NCBI GenBank assembly: GCA_963675955.2
Contig: CAXXVR010000007.1
Location: forward strand, 62,001 to 126,000
Origin: Desulfocicer sp963675955
GTDB taxonomy: Bacteria > Desulfobacterota > Desulfobacteria > Desulfobacterales > Desulfobacteraceae
Direction of reading: 5' to 3'
DNA: 64,000 bases
This document shows, one piece after another, positions 35,892-47,156 of the stretch. How positions within the stretch are numbered: the stretch's first letter is position 1; every line of letters starts with the position of its first letter. The notes below the pieces were generated by a model. It was not told the origin of the DNA and searched no databases. It saw only the letters and a list, made by a program, of their open reading frames with translations. A program made the translations under genes and the position numbers.

Positions 35892-38175
35892 ATGAAAAAA
35901 TATCAAACACTGGCAGTTGTAGGAGAAGGAGCATATGGCATCGTACTGAAAGTAAAAAATAAAGAAACAAATGAAATCTGTTTATTTAATTATTACAAAC
36001 AAATTTATTTATTTTAGTGGCAATTAAAAAATTTAAAGACACAGATGAGGATGAAATTATTAAAAAGACAACAGAACGTGAAATCGAAATGTTGCAATTA
36101 CTTAAACATCACAATATTGTTGATTTGAGAGAAGTTTTTAGACAGTATGATCTACAATTTTATAAATTATTGTCATAGCAAAGATAGAATTCATTTAGTG
36201 TTTGACTATTGCGATAGAACAGTCTTAGAAATTTTGGAAGAATCTTAGATTGGATTAGAAGTTTTAAAAATTATTTAAAAATATGTTATTTAGGGAGAAT
36301 TAATAAAAAATATCATATTTTAGTTAACAAAAGCGATTTATTTCTGTCATTCACAAAACGTAATACACAGGGATGTTAAGCCCGAAAATTTACTTGTCAA
36401 TAAGTCAATATTAATTAATTATAAACTGAATTAGTGATGGCACTTTAAAAATTTGTGATTTTGGATTTGCCCGTCCATTGCCAAAAGACTATCGAACAAA
36501 TTGTATGACAGACTATGTTGCCACTCGTTGGTATCGTGCTCCTGAACTTGTTCTCAGTATGCCTTATGGTTTTGAAGTTGACATGTGAGCAATTGCATGT
36601 ATAATGGGGGAATTGGTCGATGGCTAACCTTTGTTTCCAGGAGACGATGAAATTGATTAATTATATAGAATACAATCAATTATTGGTTTGCTCACACCAG
36701 AATAATAATAGGCATTTGAAACGACTGAAAGGTAAATAATATTGTAATAACCTTTTTTTGTAGGTTTGAAGGACTTTAATTTGGGAAAATTGGCAAGCCA
36801 GAAACAATTGAATTTCGTTACCTCGGGAAGATTGATAAGCCAGCATTACAGTTTATGAAATCCTTGTTAAGAATGAATCCGAAAGAAAGATTAACAGCAA
36901 AATAAGCCCTTCGACATTAATATTTCAAAGGATTAAATGATGAGTATTTATAAGATGATTTGGATGATAGTATTTCTGAAATACCTCAATAAATAACTCA
37001 AATTAAGAGAAACTTGAAGGACAATTTCTATTAAAAGCCGACATAATTTATTGAAGAAACCCCGTAAAAGAATATTGTTTAATAATAAGGATCGAGCGGA
37101 GCACTCGGATAGTATTCGGATAATAATTTGAATCCTGAGAAGAGTAAGGATGAGCCTTTTAAATAGGAGTTAACAAATATTATTACTAATGCATCACCAT
37201 AAAATTAATTCATTCCAAACAGTAACTAAAAAAAGGTAATTTTCAAAAATTTTGTATTGATAATAATAATAATTTGAAAGTAATAAGAAAAAGTTATTGT
37301 TCAAACTACAAAACAAAATTTTTAAAAACTTCCACCCTAATTATCCAACTCTAAGTTTTTAAAAACTGTTTACTAATTTAAAAATAAATAAAACCAAGAG
37401 TAACTCGCAGACAAATTAAAGTAATTTGCAAATTCATAGGGGTATTAATTTGAATCAAATCTTCTTTTAGTAATAATAATCTATTTTTTTAAATAATAAT
37501 TTTTTATATAGAAAGGATCAACTTAATTTAATTTCTAAATCCATGGACATAATATAGACAGTTGCAATTTTAGTTAATTTAAGATAATTAGGGTAGTTCA
37601 GATAGAATTAAGATTATAAATGTTTGGGAACTATGAATAAAGAAAATAATGACAATAAAAATAATTATCATTTTGATAAAATCAAGTCCTTATCGAAGTA
37701 AAAGGAATATCTACCAAATCTTTCTGTAACAATTTTAGTTTTTTATATTTAAATAGAAATATTAATTATATTAAACAAAATCTACTTAAAAATACAATCC
37801 CGTCAAGGTTTTATTATCTTTAATACAAAAAATTTATAGAGTAATTTGATTTATTGAAGAGAAGAAGATAAAATGGTTCTTGCTCCAGTTTAAAAATATT
37901 CTTAATTCCCTTAAATTAATTCGAAATAATACTAATAATAATCCATTGAAAAATAAGTTCGTTTTTCACAATTAAATTATAATAAAACTTAGAAATATTA
38001 AAAAATATTAAATAATATTTAACCAACTGGATATACAAATTCATATTCAATAAATTCAACACATTTTGTAAATAAATTATCATAGGCAAAGAGTGAGTAA
38101 TTATATAAAGGAAAAAATGTTGGGTTGCCTTATAGTAATTAAAAGTTTTATGGCGCCATCAAAAAAAATTATTGA
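35892..38175 (+). CDS. CDKL-family protein kinase
   Basis: Cyclin-dependent-kinase-like kinase; CDKL kinases control ciliary length and transport. The start MKKYQTLAVVGEGAYGIVLK matches CDKL1/5. It is followed by KNKETNEI, AIKKFKDTDEDEIIKKTTER, MLQLLKHHNIVDLREVF, RDVKPENLL, CDFGFARPLPKDYRTNCMTD, YVATRWYRAPELVL, FEVDM-W-AIACIMGELVDG, QPLFPGDDEIDQLYRIQSII and a final LRMNPKERLTAKQALRHQYF. The Trp of VDMW is TGA at 36596-36598. A TDY activation-loop signature (MTDYVATRWY) is present. Several short introns occur. A Gln/Asn-rich tail of about 350 residues follows and ends YSNQKFYGAIKKNY with TGA at 38173-38175. Confidence 0.88.
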
Positions 38176-38417
38176 AAGAAAAATCATTAAAAAAAATTAA
38201 ATATATTATTTTTTAATAAAATATATTTCATCAACTTTCATAAAGTTGTTTTAAATTGCTAAAAATACAATTTAGTATCAAATACCAAAAAATCAAATAA
38301 ATTTTTGTTTATTTTAATTTATTTAATATTATTAAAAAACAACAAATTAAAACTAAATATAAATATTATTTTAAGTTAAAAGCCAATTATATTAAATATT
38401 TACAAAATTGAATAATA

Positions 38418-38694
38418 ATGGACTTTGATTTGTTAAACCCTTCCTATGAAAATGAAAAGGAAAAGCATAAATTGAAAAGACTTGTGCAAGCACCTAACTC
38501 TTATTTTATGGATATCAGATGCCCAAATTGTTAGGCAATCACAACAGTCTTCAGTCATGCATAAACAATTGTAAATTGTGAAGGGTAAATTTTACATTAA
38601 TAATATCTAATATAGATGCAATACAATTTTATGTAAACCAACCGGAGGAAAAGCCAAACTTACTGTTGGATGTGCTTTTAAAGTTAAAAAATGA
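38418..38694 (+). CDS. RPS27: small-subunit ribosomal protein eS27
   Basis: Component of the 40S ribosomal subunit. It has one intron (38585-38615, 31 nt). The protein is MDFDLLNPSYENEKEKHKLK, then RLVQAPNSYFMDIRCPNCQA, ITTVFSHAQTIVNCEGCNTI and LCKPTGGKAKLTVGCAFKVK, ending K before TGA at 38692-38694. The zinc finger CPNC...CEGC is intact and the length (81-82 aa) is that of the family. Gln encoded by TAG in 'CPNCQAITTVFSHAQT' sits exactly where other eS27 proteins have Gln, which supports UAR=Gln. Confidence 0.95.
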
Positions 38695-38918
38695 TTGAAA
38701 GCTTTCTAATAGAATTTTTATCCAAACATTAAATTTAAAATTTTCACCAAATATGACTTTTTATATTGTAGTCTATAATTAATTCAAGTTTTAAATTGGC
38801 TTGCAAAAAAAGAATATTTTTAATGTTTATTTTAAATAATTTCAATAAAACAAAGTTTGAATTGTATCGAATGATATTTACTTAATGTTTGAAAATAAAT
38901 AATGAAGAAAGTATTTTT

Positions 38919-40480
38919 TCATTGATTTTATGAATCCTCAAACTCTGAAGGGGGAATAATATCCTCAAAGTAATCATATTCTTCCAGTGCCTAGGAATCA
39001 ATACTCATATCAAAGCCTAAAATAAATATTAAACAACTTTAAAATAATGAATTACCTTGAGAATGTCCAATAGCCTCTTCACTTTCCCCGAACTAGCCTT
39101 GTCCTTCTTACTATTCAGCAAGATATTTCTATTATTATCTCATTAATTCTTCTTCATCGATTTCCTCCATTTCATTACCTTAGGATTACCTTAATTTTTC
39201 CTGTGACTGATCACCCATATCTTCAAACCCTTCGTTCTCATAATCTCCAGATGATTCTATTAGATAATTATATTAAAATATCTTACCAAATTGTTACATT
39301 TCTGCCTTTTTTTAAGCCTCTTCTTATTCTTTTTACTTTTATAAAAGCTATTCTTTTTCTTTCTGTTTCCGAGCCTATTCTTCCTTTTCTCTTTTTTGTT
39401 GTTCTTCCTTTTCTCTCTTTGCTTTTTCTTCTTTATCTCTTTTTGCTTATTCTTCTTTTTCCCTCTTTGCTTTTTCTTCTTTATCTCTTTTGATTTGCTC
39501 TTCTTTTTCCCTTTTTTATTGCTCTTCTTTTTCTTTTAATTGTTGTTGTTGCTTCTTCAGATCTTATTATTATTATTATTCAATTTTTTGGTTTTTTTTT
39601 GATTGAATGTCACCCAATTATCCAGTTTGAATCTATTCAGAATATTAGTCAAGTTTTTCCTAAAAAAAAATATTTAATTGTATTGTTAAACTTTAGCTTA
39701 TTGTAACGATTGCTTTTCTTATTTAAAATCAATTTCACCACCTTTGTTTTATTATGCTTTTGGTTCAACCTACAAACAACATTAAGTAAACAAATTTTAA
39801 CTTTTTTCTTTTATTTGGTTTCAGAAATTTGCAATTCTTTTTCTAAATCATCAAAGAGTTTCTCAGTGTCGTTAATTGGAGGTTATGCCTTTGGTTAACC
39901 TTTCTATTGTTGAGGTTTTTTTTCTTCCGCTTTTTTTTGCTATTCAACTTGTAAGACTCCACTACTTCCTATTTCACCTTTTATCATTCCCAACAAATTT
40001 AATAATAATGGCTTTGAGCTATCAATTTTGTTTGTTGGCATCCCTAGCTTTTCAATTAATTACTCACTATTTAATAATTATTCAATAATTAATTTTAACC
40101 GTTTGACATCTGCTTTTAGATTAGCTTCGTGTACAAATACTGATTGCGTGTAATCCATTTTGAAGAAGGCTAAAAATTCAGCCATTAATTCTAAACATTT
40201 GACACCTTAAATTACAATATTTTCATAAAAGTGTAAGAGATAGCTTACCATCCTCCATTTCATGAATTTTTTGGCATAAGGGGTTTTCCCAATAGAAGCA
40301 TGATCCACGCTTTTACTAGCTCTCTTGCATATCAATAATCTAAAATCAAATAGAAAAAGATAAAGCTTGTTAATATACTTTAAATACAGAAGCACGAATT
40401 TATGCTCTTAGTTAACTGAGTACTCCATTGGCTTCTAAACTTTATACAACAATGTTTTTAAGCTCGTTTATTTCCTACAT
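38919..40480 (-). CDS. FOP/CEP43 (FGFR1OP)-like centrosomal protein
   Basis: Basal-body or centriolar-satellite protein needed for ciliogenesis. The start MQEINELKNIVVQSLEANGV at 40480 is followed by LSQLRAQIRASVFKIID, the TOF part. A further segment reads VKCLELMAEFLAFFKMDYTQ then SVFVHEANLKAD, as in the LisH-like dimerisation part of FOP (VAEFLQFFNLDFTLAVF). The middle is a Lys/Glu/Gln coiled coil with tandem 16-residue repeats (see 39350-39545). The end is acidic: LEEYDYFEDIIPPSEFEDSQ before TGA at 38921-38919, like the acidic end of FOP. Introns are near 40324-40362, 40209-40251 and 39020-39058. The KE-repeat middle is longer and more regular than in animals. Confidence 0.78.
39350..39545 (-). 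repeat. tandem 48-bp coding repeats (Lys/Glu coiled coil)
   Basis: Inside the FOP-like gene, a unit of about 48 bp containing TTTGCTTTTTCTTCTTTATC recurs near 39417 and 39465 with decayed copies on either side. It encodes KREKEEQAKRDKEEKA-type repeats on the minus strand. Length variation between alleles is likely. Confidence 0.7.
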
Positions 40481-40785
40481 GAAATATAAATTCAAATTAT
40501 TTTTAAGTTAGATTGTTGTATAATTAATTAATTAATTTTCATAAATGAACAAAAATTTTTTTATTTAAATTTTTAAATTAAAAAAAGGAAAAACTTTTTA
40601 ATAATTGTTACAAATATAAATACGTGAAGAGTATTCGAAATCTAAGTTAATTCAAATAATTTTATTTTTTTGTCAAATTTTAAATGTAATCCATAAAATT
40701 ATAAGATAAATTATAAGTTATAATATTGGAATAATTTAAAACATTAATATACACTACTACAAATTTAATTCTAAATTCTTCCTTG

Positions 40786-41637
40786 ATGTTCTACAAATAA
40801 ATAATTAAAGAAAATAAATAGGAAACTTAAAATATTGATAATTTTATTAGAGGTAAAGAAAAAGAAACAAAGTGTTTCAGTCATATATTACCTCAACTAC
40901 AGCAACCTATCTCATCAAATACACGTTATAATCTTTAAAACTTGCCATCATGATGAAAAAATTAAGTTTTATCTCTGTATATAAGTGAGCTTCGTTGAAG
41001 TAAATTTGAATTCAATTTCTAAAATACTATTTAAGAATAATTGCTCCACCAAAAAAAAATTTCATTTGATTGGCAAAATAATAGTTGTGAATAAAAAAGC
41101 TTAACTTGAATATAAGATAAATTAGATAAATTAAAATAAAAAGAGAGTAGTTCTCATAGACTTGAAAATTTAAAGAAAAAGAAAAAGAATAATTTTAGTG
41201 TTTCAAATAATAATAATGATAACAGATTTATTCTTTCTAATAATAATATATTTGTACCTCATATTGCTAGAAGACAAGTAAATAAAAATTCATAGAGATA
41301 TATGGTAAATAACAGTTGTAGAAACGCATAACTAAATTATAACATTTTTTAAAATTCGATAACATTTGAAAAGAATCGCAAAATAAATTCTAAAGTACAA
41401 TTAAACAAAATAGTATAATATAACAAGAATGAAAATAAGTTAAATCAATAGTAATAAAATAAAATAAATAATAAACAATAAGAGAGAATACAAAAATAAC
41501 TTGTATTTTAAAAGAAAAATTCAGGGAATTTTTCATCTTTCCATGAAACCTTTAAAAGCACAGAGGATCTGTATAATATTGTTGAATTTAAGAACGATTT
41601 ATTTTTGAAACAAAAAAATTAATTCTTAAAAAAATGA
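40786..41637 (+). CDS. Asn/Gln/Lys-rich hypothetical protein, 283 aa
   Basis: Single open frame of exactly 284 codons from ATG 40786 to TGA 41635-41637. It contains many TAA/TAG Gln codons and several in-frame TGA (for example in LPS-WW-KNQ, ELR-W-SKF and SLT-W-IQD) that I read as Trp. Composition is Asn, Gln, Lys and Ser with runs such as FSVSNNNNDNRFILSNNN. The C-terminal part is more ordered (NSGNFSSFHETFKSTEDLYN). I recognise no domain. If TGA were not Trp, the frame would be broken four or five times, so either the code is dual-use or the gene begins later. It is followed after 124 bp by the TBC gene. Confidence 0.5.
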
Positions 41638-41761
41638 AAGTAGCATCTATAAATTGTTAATTAAATTCATATACTTTAGCTTAAGAAATTTATTATTATT
41701 TTATTTATTATATTATAATTTTAAATAAACTTATAAATTAGAAAAAAATAGGTTTTACAAA

Positions 41762-43401
41762 ATGAATTAAGTTAGTTCAACTTCATCATAGTCCATTTCA
41801 CACAAATAAAATTAATAAAACAAAAATTAAACGGCAAATTAATAAGAAATAAATAAATCCTTATAAAAAAAAAATGAATAAGGCGAGTAAAACTAGGAAG
41901 AAATGAATGCAGTTGTAATCTCAAAACAATATTAAAAAAATCGTAACCATAATTTACTAACAAAATTCCAAAACCTTCCAAAAACTACTGATGATTTCAA
42001 TCTCCATTACATTTCATCTGAAATTCCGCGATTAATTAACTCACTTTAAACTTTGGCGCTTAAATACTTAAATGTTCTTTTAACTTTCACACCAATTAAT
42101 AAAAAAATGCTTGAATGGCTTGCGTTTTCATATGGAATTCCATTTGAAATAAAGGGATTAAAGCCCTTATGCTGAAAATTATTACTTGGATACTTGCCAC
42201 TTAATCGTTATAAATGATCTGAGATGATTGAAAAAAGCAAGCGAGATTATGAGTATTATATTGAATAATTCATTGTTTAATCAAAAGAAGAACCACAGAT
42301 TGTTTATTTGAATGAAAAATCCAAAAAACAAAAATAATCTGATTCCTTTAATCGATTGAAAGAAAGTTTTCCAAATGCGAGAACATCAACCATTACTATT
42401 TAAAATACAAAGGAATAATTAACAGAATTAATGGATAAAGAAATTTTTTTGGAAAATGAAAGAACGGGAGCCTTAAATCGTAAAAGTTAGCCAAATAAAA
42501 TATCAGATCAAAAGCTTTGAAATGATATTTATGAAGATATTAAACGTACCAAATCATGAATGCATTTCTTTTAAGTTTTTTTTGCTATTTTTATTATTGA
42601 AAGTCAACAAACAATGCATAAAATGATTATCCATTAATTTCAACTTTTATCAGCTCTTAGAATAAAAAAAATATTGAAACGCATAAGGATGTTCTTACTA
42701 GAATTTTATTTATTTTTGCAAAAGTTATTTGTTTTCAATAAAGGAATTTATATTTTAAGATAACTCCAAAGATTTCCTATATATAAGGAATGAATGAAAT
42801 TGTAGCAATTATATATTACTGTTTTTCACATGAAACAGACTAAGAACTAATTGATAATGTTGAAATTTCAACGTTTTTTTGCTTTACACAATTAATGGGT
42901 GATGCATTCGAAGCTTTTCATGAACCTTATAACAACTAATATTCAGGAGGGTATGCAAAATTAAGGGAGTTCAGTAGAATTTTTAAGGCCGTTGATAATG
43001 AATTATGAAATTATTTTGAATAACAAAAAATTGAACCCTATTATTATGCTTTAAGGTTTGCATTGATTTTGTTTTTGTAACTTTAATAGATGGTTTATGC
43101 TTATCTTTAGCTAGGACTTTGACATATACGAAGTCCTTTAGTAACAATATCTTTTTTTTTAAATTTATTTACAAGATTATGGGATTTTATTTTTGGACAT
43201 CCAAAATAACTCTACTTCCTAAATTTTATTGCAATTGCTATTTTAAAAGTACTAAAACCAAAACTACTAAGTCAAGAAGGTTGCTAGATTATTTAAACAT
43301 TATAAACAATTAATATGACCTGTCCAATTCTAATTAAAAAAGCAAAAAGCTTATATTTCAAGTATACTCATGAAAAGTTTTCAAGATTTGTTATTTTCTG
43401 A
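41762..43401 (+). CDS. TBC-domain Rab GTPase-activating protein, TBC1D13-like
   Basis: Rab GAP acting in membrane traffic. A Gln/Asn-rich N-terminus (start ATG 41762; 41903 is an internal alternative) leads into the TBC domain: LEWLAFSYGIPFEIKGLKPL, then C-W-KLLLGYLPLNRYK-W-SEM, DYEYYIEQFIVQSKEEPQIV, KL-W-NDIYEDIKRTKS-W-MH, ISYIQGMNEIVAIIYYCF, TFFCFTQLMGDAFEAFHEPY, NEL-W-NYFEQQKIEPYYYAL, then RWFMLIFSQDFDIYEVL and LWDFIFGHP. The arginine finger (I..D..R in IYEDIKR) and glutamine finger (YIQG) are intact. Hyphenated W are TGA codons (42173, 42215, 42518, 42557, 43006), three or more at family-conserved Trp. Introns lie at about 42718-42756, 43053-43086 and 43139-43175. The stop is TGA at 43399-43401. 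Confidence 0.88.
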
Positions 43402-43569
43402 TTCATCTTTTATTATTTTATTTTAATAAATAAAATAAAATATTTTTTATTTATTTTTAGAGATTTTAAAATGACAAAATTACAGAGGAATATATCAAAC
43501 AATATGTAAAATGATAACAAATATATTATTATGATCTTATTGATTTTTGAAAATATGAATTTTTGGTAA

Positions 43570-44163
43570 TCATTAATGATCCATTTAAAAAAAAGCAATG
43601 CTCTGTTATAAATCATTATGGCAAGCATCCAAATAAAACTTGGCAATATCATCACCCTATCCTGTGTTTTGCATAAATTATTACTATAATTAAATAGCTC
43701 TTTATTTCTCAGTTTCTTCAGAATCACTCACTGCGTTTTTAATTCCACTCATTGCCATTGAACACATATTTTATTAAAATAAAGATTAAATTTATTTCAA
43801 AGGTTAGTTCTAACTCATTTTTAATCCTTGCACTGGTGAATCTTCCTTTCCCTCATCATCTTAAGTAATTGTCTTATAATGCTATTTCAACTACTAATTA
43901 GAATTATAAAACTATGCTGTTAATTCTGGGATATCAGGGGGCAATTAGAGTAATTATTGCATTTTGGCTGAATGTTAATTCAAAAGAATAGTATTATCAA
44001 TTTATAGTGATGTAAAATTAGGAGTATTGACATAGACTCGTGTATGAGAGAGTGGGTTTGTTGGATCAATTAGCTTTTATGCAGCTCGTTGAATAAAACG
44101 AGATTTGAAATTTTGGATTGTGTCCTGTGCAATCATTTAGTTTGAAACATAACCTGCTATCAT
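43570..44163 (-). CDS. protein with C-terminal UBA-like domain, 197 aa
   Basis: Single frame of 198 codons from ATG 44163 to TGA 43572-43570. The first 130 residues are Gln-rich and unrecognised (RVYVNTPNFTSLQIDNTILL, LPPDIPELTAQFYNSNQQLK). The C-terminal 40 residues read FMQNTGQGDDIAKFYLDACH, NDLQQSIAFF. That fits the UBA-like helix bundle at the start of p47/UBXN proteins (F..vTGa....ArfyLe.a.wDL..Ai..F). Here it is at the C-terminus and no UBX or SEP domain is present, so a role as ubiquitin-binding adaptor is only inference. Confidence 0.65.
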
Positions 44164-44284
44164 TTTTTACAATTGTTTTTATAATTATATGAAAAATAAA
44201 GAATTTTTAAAGATAAAAGTAAACTTTTTTTATTTTTACCGCTGGAAACAAATATTTTATTTAAAAAAAAATAATATTAAAACA

Positions 44285-45268
44285 ATGATAATTGAAGAAT
44301 CATCCAATATTGAAACAATAGGGTAAATCCAAAAATAACTAAAAACAGATAAAGGCGAAAACGACTAATAAAGAAATATTATTCCACTTGATGATGAAGA
44401 GATTTTATTACCTAAAAAATCAAAGACTTAATTAACATTATCAAATAAGAAAAGTTAGAAACCTGTTTCCCCTTATATTATATTTCTCAAAAATTATAAA
44501 ACAAGTAAAGAATCAATTTAGCTTTTATCTTACTAATTTTTTTTTGTATAGAATATAAAGATGTAAATTTTAAAGATTTAGCGAAAGTGTGAAGAGAAAT
44601 GCCCACTGATGAAAAATAAGTTTGTTATTTGTTTAAATTTGATAATAGCTAAGATTTATTATGATATTTCTTCAGCTGAAGCTGAAAAAATGAAAGAACA
44701 TCAGTAAAATAATGATGATTAAATGTAATTCTATTTATGAGTTTATATGCTAATAAAGTGAAGAAGAACATAAAATAGAAAAAGAAAATGAAAGCTTTTC
44801 ATTTCCCATTGCAAGAGTCAAAGGAATTCTTAAATAAGATGAAGACAATAAGATAATAAAAAAATCAAATTTATATTTAATTGAATAAATGGTGGTAGTT
44901 TATTATTTCTTGATTTAAATAAAAATGTTTGTAAGTAAATTTTTGGAAAAGAACTTCTTGAACTTTCCTATACAAAAATGTAAGAATCAAAACGCAAGAC
45001 TTTAATGAAAGGCGAGCTTTATAATGCAATTCTCACGGATAAAAGATTTGCATTTCTTGCATCGACAGGAATTTTAAAAGAACTTGGAGGGGATAAATTA
45101 GGGTAGAAATCCAAGAATAAACTTAAGTAAAAGGAATCAGTTGGGGAAAAGGAAGAAAAGTAATAGAAAAATAGTATATAAGTTGAGAAGAAAGAAAAAT
45201 TAAAACCTGCAATCTCTAAAACTCCAAAAAATAATTTAAAAATTGATTCTTTCTTTAAAAAAATTTGA
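44285..45268 (+). CDS. HMG-box plus histone-fold (CBF/NF-Y type) fusion protein
   Basis: Predicted nuclear DNA-binding protein with two domains. After an acidic Gln-rich start, residues about 60-125 form an HMG box: KPVSPYIIFLKNYKTSKESI, intron (about 44520-44554), YKDVNFKDLAKV-W-REMPTD, then a helix ending SSAEAEKMKEHQ. The conserved HMG Trp is a TGA at 44590-44592. After a Glu-rich linker comes a histone fold of the CBFD/NF-YB/POLE4 type: SFPIARVKGILKQDEDNKII, KKSNLYLIEQ, intron (about 44891-44941), FGKELLELSYTKMQESKRKT and LMKGELYNAILTDKRFAFLA. A basic Lys-rich tail ends NLKIDSFFKKI, TGA at 45266-45268. Histone-fold partners such as CHRAC, Dpb3/4 or NC2 are separate small proteins elsewhere; the fusion to an HMG box is unusual. 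Confidence 0.8.
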
Positions 45269-45505
45269 GTTATTGTATGTTGTCTTATATTAAATTAAGA
45301 AAGAATTCTTTCTAATTTAACTTTTTAAACATAAAAACCAATATAATGAATAGTTTTAGCACCAATTTTACTCGCATAAAAATTGCAACTTAAATTTTTA
45401 AATTAAATTTAAAATTTATATGCTATTTTTTCAAATAAAGTTTAACAGATACTGATAAACAACCAAATTTAAATTAACTATAATTTCTAAATAGTTATTT
45501 GAAAA

Positions 45506-46849
45506 ATGTTTAAATCAATTGAGAACTATCTCTTAGAAGAAGTTATTGGCACAGGTTCTTATGGAAAAGTGTATCGTGCAGTTGATAAAACAACAAAGGA
45601 AGTAGTAGCAATCAAAATTATGAACAAAGAAAAGCTTATAGAAGTTCCAAAATTACAAAGTTTTATCAAAAATGAAACATAGATACTTTCAAGTATTTCT
45701 CATAAAAATATAATAAAGTTTCATCGTTTGCTACATTCTACACATAATATATATTTCATTTACGAATATTGTGCAAATGGGACTTTAGAATAATATATCA
45801 AAAGATCCCCAAGAGGAATTTTATCTGAAAAAGAAGCTCTGAAAATCTTTAATCAAATTGTAAGTGCTTTTATGGTACTAGTAAAAGAAAATGTGCTCCA
45901 TCGTGATCTTAAACCCTCAAATATATTAATACATTCAAACGGTGAAATTAAAATTGCAGATTTTGGGTTTTGCAAATCATTGCTAAATGAAAATGATATG
46001 ACTAAAACAATGGTCGGGTCCCCTGTCTATATGGCACCGGAAATCTTAAAAGGCCAACAGTATACAATTAAGGCAGACATTTGGTCAATGGGGGTTTGTT
46101 TATTTGAAATGCTATTTGGATATTGCCCATTTGAAGCAAGGAACATTGCGTAATTAATTAGTAAAATTAATTACAATCCTGTTACAATTCCAAAACACTT
46201 AAATAAAATTAGTGCCAAAGTAGAAGGACTCTTGAAAAGAATGTTAGTGGTGGATAGCAAGAAAAGAATTGAATGGGTTGAATTATGGTAAGAAGTTGCT
46301 AATTCAACATCTACCTTTGAAGAACATTCTAAGCCACTAAAACCATAATAATTTAATCTAGAAAATGAATTGTAAAATAGAAAAAGTGAATTATAAGCGT
46401 TATTAATTTAAAAAAAGAAGAATTCTTAGTTTGGACGAACTCATAATAGTAATAATAATAATCATAGTATTAGTAGCAATAATTTCAAGAAGAATTTTTC
46501 TTAAAATAATTTAAATTATTATAATAATAAGAAGTAATTAAATTTGCCTAATATGATAAATTTTGATAAAACAGTTGATAAGAATATAAAAACTGAAGCT
46601 TAGCAAACTTTTTTCATCGAAAATAAAGAAAATAAATCACCAGTAGAAAGATTGGGTAAAAGAAAAATTGCTTCACCAAATATCCCAATACATAATCCTT
46701 ACCGTAATGCTTCTATTTATAATAATTTTGTTGATGATCTTTTTGAAAAAAATAAAAAATAAAATCATCATCCTTTTTAACAATAAACCTAAATTGACTC
46801 GAGATATTGCTTTTATAAAAATTATTTAACTAAAGCTAAATTTTTATGA
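45506..46849 (+). CDS. ULK/ATG1-like Ser/Thr protein kinase
   Basis: Intronless frame of 448 codons to TGA 46847-46849. The kinase domain fills residues 1-255: ENYLLEEVIGTGSYGKVYRA, VVAIKIMNKEKLIEVPKLQS, ILSSISHKNIIKFHRLLHST, YFIYEYCANGTLEQYIK, ENVLHRDLKPSNILIHSNGE, IKIADFGFCKSL, MVGSPVYMAPEILKGQQYTI and KADIWSMGVCLFEMLFGYCP. VAIK, HRD and DFG are intact, and GSPxYMAPE is typical of ULK/ATG1 and related kinases. The C-terminal 190 residues are Asn/Gln/Ser/Lys-rich. Without a recognisable EAT domain its role in autophagy is unproven; ULK4-type or other cilium-linked relatives remain possible. Confidence 0.85.
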
Positions 46850-47156
46850 GAAAAATATAGTTATAAGTTTGAATATTTTTTTTACTTAAAATTATAATTT
46901 TTTCAATAAGTAATTATATTTATCACATCTAGCATAAAAAATCACAAAATTATTGATTGTCATTAGTATAATCATTTTTTTTCAGAAATATTTCAATATT
47001 TTGATAATTTTTTATATAGCGTTTAAAATTTTAAATATTTTAATTTATTGAAAAAATTTTTGTATTTTTCAAATAATTTCATCAAAATTAGAAATATTAA
47101 AATTTTAAAAATAAACTTTTTTTTTATAATAAAAACAATGTAAAACTTATCAAGCG
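46850..47156. other. A+T-rich spacer before the PDE duplication
   Basis: About 300 bp of almost pure A/T runs between the kinase stop and the left edge of the first PDE repeat. It has no similarity to the sequence that precedes the second PDE copy. Confidence 0.5.

Noticed and set aside
39203..39493. Plus-strand Leu/Phe-rich frame resembling a membrane protein
   Set aside because: Complement of the Lys/Glu repeats of the FOP-like gene; the hydrophobicity is a reading artefact.
45506..46849. Kinase as a frameshifted pseudogene because of Gln codons TAA/TAG
   Set aside because: The full 448-codon frame is open with all catalytic motifs; the TAA/TAG are ordinary Gln codons here.
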